A stretch of 6,880 bases of DNA from an uncultured Lactobacillus sp. (GTDB lineage: Bacteria > Bacillota > Bacilli > Lactobacillales > Lactobacillaceae), in assembly GCF_948948975.1 (NCBI RefSeq), contig NZ_CARBVX010000036.1:1-6880 (forward strand), written 5' to 3'. Of the stretch, positions 5,566 to 6,880 are shown piece by piece. The first letter of the stretch is position 1. Each line of letters starts with the position of its first letter. The position numbers and the translations under genes were made by a program. The notes beneath the pieces are model-generated. The model was not told where the DNA came from, searched no databases, and saw nothing but the letters and a program-made list of their open reading frames with translations.

Positions 5566-6774
5566 ATGAAAAAAGTTTTAGCAGTAAATTCAGGTAGTTC
5601 ATCATTTAAGTACAAATTATTTTCTCTTGATAATGAAGAAGTAATTGCATCTGGTATGGCTGACCGGGTAGGATTACCAGGTTCTGTTTTTACTATGACT
5701 TTAGCTGATGGTAGTCAACATGATGAAGAAAGTGATATTGCTAACCAAGAAGAAGCTGTTCAAAAGTTACTTAGCTGGCTTAAAGAATATAAGGTTATTG
5801 ATTCTTTAGCAGATATTGTTGGTGTGGGACATCGTGTAGTTGCTGGGGGAGAAGAATTTCCTGATAGTGCAATTATTACTGAAGATAATCTCTGGAAGAT
5901 TTATAACATGCGTGACTATGCACCTTTACATAATCCAGCTGAAGCAGATGGTATCTATGCTTTCATGAAAGTTTTGCCCGATGTACCTGAGGTAGCTGTT
6001 TTTGATACTTCTTTCCACCAAACTCTAGATCCAGTTCAGTATTTGTATTCTGTACCGTATAAATACTATGAAAAATTTCGTGCAAGAAAATATGGTGCAC
6101 ATGGAACCTCTGCACGCTATGTTTCAGAACGTGCAGCGGACCTTTTAAACAAACCATTAGAAGATTTGAAAATGGCAGTGTGTCACTTAGGTAGCGGTGC
6201 ATCAATTACAGCTGTAAAAGGTGGTAAATCCTTTGACACTTCTATGGGATTTAGTCCTGTAGCTGGTATAACTATGGGAACTAGAAGTGGGGATGTGGAT
6301 CCATCCTTATTACAATACATTATGAAAAAGGGAAATATCTCTAACTTTAATGATGTTATTAAGATGATAAACACTGAGTCTGGTTTACTAGGTCTCTCAG
6401 AAGTTTCACCAGATATGAGAGATATTGATAAAGCTATTCAAGAGGGGAATAGTCAAGCAAAACTTGCAAAAGAAATTTTTATTAATCGAATTGTTCGCTA
6501 TCTTGGAGCATATATGGCTGAAATGAGAGGTTTAGATGTTTTAGTCTTTACGGCAGGCATTGGAGAACATGAGCCAAGTGTAAGAAAACAAATTATGGAT
6601 AATTTTGCATGGGCTGGCCTTGAAATCGATGATACAGCCAATGAAGCTAACCAAGAAGGGATTATTACAACGCCAAATTCAAAAATTACTGCTATGATTG
6701 TTCCAACAAATGAAGAATTAATGATTGCACGTGATGTTGTCCGCTTAGCAAAATTAGATAAGTCAAACCAATAA
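5566..6774 (+). CDS. ackA: acetate kinase
   Basis: 402 residues, full length for the family. ATG 5566 is preceded by TGAGG (5554-5558) with a 7-base spacer. It makes ATP and acetate from acetyl phosphate and ADP in the cytoplasm, the ATP-yielding end of acetate formation or phosphoketolase metabolism. It belongs to the ASKHA sugar kinase/actin fold. Key residues known from the Methanosarcina enzyme are all present: Asn8 in VNSGSSS, Arg90 in GHRVVAGGE, His122 in LHNP, Asp147 in FDTSF, His179 in GAHGTS, His207 in CHLGSG, Arg240 in MGTRSGD, and Glu383 in TNEELMIARD. The adenosine-site motif FTAGIGEHEP is at 328-337. No truncation is seen and activity is expected. No clear intrinsic terminator follows before ssrA. 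Confidence 0.97.
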   Translation: MKKVLAVNSGSSSFKYKLFSLDNEEVIASGMADRVGLPGSVFTMTLADGSQHDEESDIANQEEAVQKLLSWLKEYKVIDSLADIVGVGHRVVAGGEEFPDSAIITEDNLWKIYNMRDYAPLHNPAEADGIYAFMKVLPDVPEVAVFDTSFHQTLDPVQYLYSVPYKYYEKFRARKYGAHGTSARYVSERAADLLNKPLEDLKMAVCHLGSGASITAVKGGKSFDTSMGFSPVAGITMGTRSGDVDPSLLQYIMKKGNISNFNDVIKMINTESGLLGLSEVSPDMRDIDKAIQEGNSQAKLAKEIFINRIVRYLGAYMAEMRGLDVLVFTAGIGEHEPSVRKQIMDNFAWAGLEIDDTANEANQEGIITTPNSKITAMIVPTNEELMIARDVVRLAKLDKSNQ

Positions 6775-6811
6775 GGTTAAAATCAAAGTTATAGCATTTT
6801 AATAAGGACTG

Positions 6812-6820
6812 TGATATCAT
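6812..6820 (+). promoter_or_regulatory. candidate extended -10 promoter of ssrA
   Basis: TG-A-TATCAT forms an extended -10 element (TATCAT at 6815-6820). No good -35 is seen at 16-18 bases upstream, which an extended -10 can offset. Transcription would begin about 6827, slightly before the mature tmRNA 5' end, as expected for a precursor trimmed by RNase P. Confidence 0.45.
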
Positions 6821-6830
6821 TGAAACATCT

Positions 6831-6880
6831 GGGGATGTTTTGGGATTCGACAGGCGTAGATTCGCGTTGACTGCGATTCG
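6831..6880 (+). ncRNA. ssrA: tmRNA, 5' part only (cut by window end)
   Basis: The first 50 bases of transfer-messenger RNA. GGGGATG is the 5' strand of the tRNA-like acceptor stem, and GGATTCGACAGG is the near-universal 5' tmRNA signature. The following bases (to 6880) match the usual start of the Firmicute tmRNA helix region. tmRNA with SmpB rescues ribosomes stalled on broken mRNAs and tags the product for degradation. The tag-coding stretch and 3' acceptor half lie beyond the window, so the tag sequence cannot be read. The 5' end is set from the GGGG and could be off by a base or two. Confidence 0.92.

Noticed and set aside
6777..6802. Possible terminator after ackA (TTAAAAT pairing with ATTTTAA)
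   Set aside because: The stem is only seven A-U pairs with a 12-base loop and no T-tract, so it is too weak to call; ackA transcripts may run into ssrA.

Overview
The window comes from a low-G+C Gram-positive bacterium, most likely a Lactobacillus of the acidophilus/delbrueckii group. The reasons are the AT-rich sequence, strong AGGAGG-type ribosome binding sites, the gene order yebC - comG operon - YtxK-like methyltransferase - ackA - ssrA, and the protein sequences. All genes read on the + strand. The species call is inference from recognition, not from a search.

Layout. 57-785 is yebC, a YebC/PmpR family protein, closed by two back-to-back intrinsic terminators (797-834 and 835-864). A T-tract followed by TACTAATA (899-915), one base off the streptococcal com-box TACGAATA, then precedes a tightly packed late-competence operon: comGA (942-1919), comGB (1885-2886), comGC (2899-3196, frameshifted), comGD (3193-3609), comGE (3599-3817), comGF (3823-4332) and a very short seventh gene, comGG-like (4310-4468). 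Together they would encode the ATPase, membrane platform, major pilin and minor pilins of the DNA-uptake (transformation) pilus. After a 69-base spacer with a candidate housekeeping promoter come a YtxK-type class I methyltransferase (4538-5539) and acetate kinase ackA (5566-6774). The window ends in the first 50 bases of tmRNA (ssrA, from about 6831).

The most notable point is comGC. Its start codon and ribosome binding site (2899) are in a different frame from its prepilin cleavage motif and body. The break falls at a seven-A run (2925-2931), and removing one A restores a normal 98-residue ComGC. As written, the strain could not make the major competence pilin unless the base is a sequencing error or the frame is corrected by slippage. 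The rest of the window is ordinary, conserved chromosomal core. I see no mobile elements, CRISPR arrays or clear foreign genes, and no evidence of an undescribed system.
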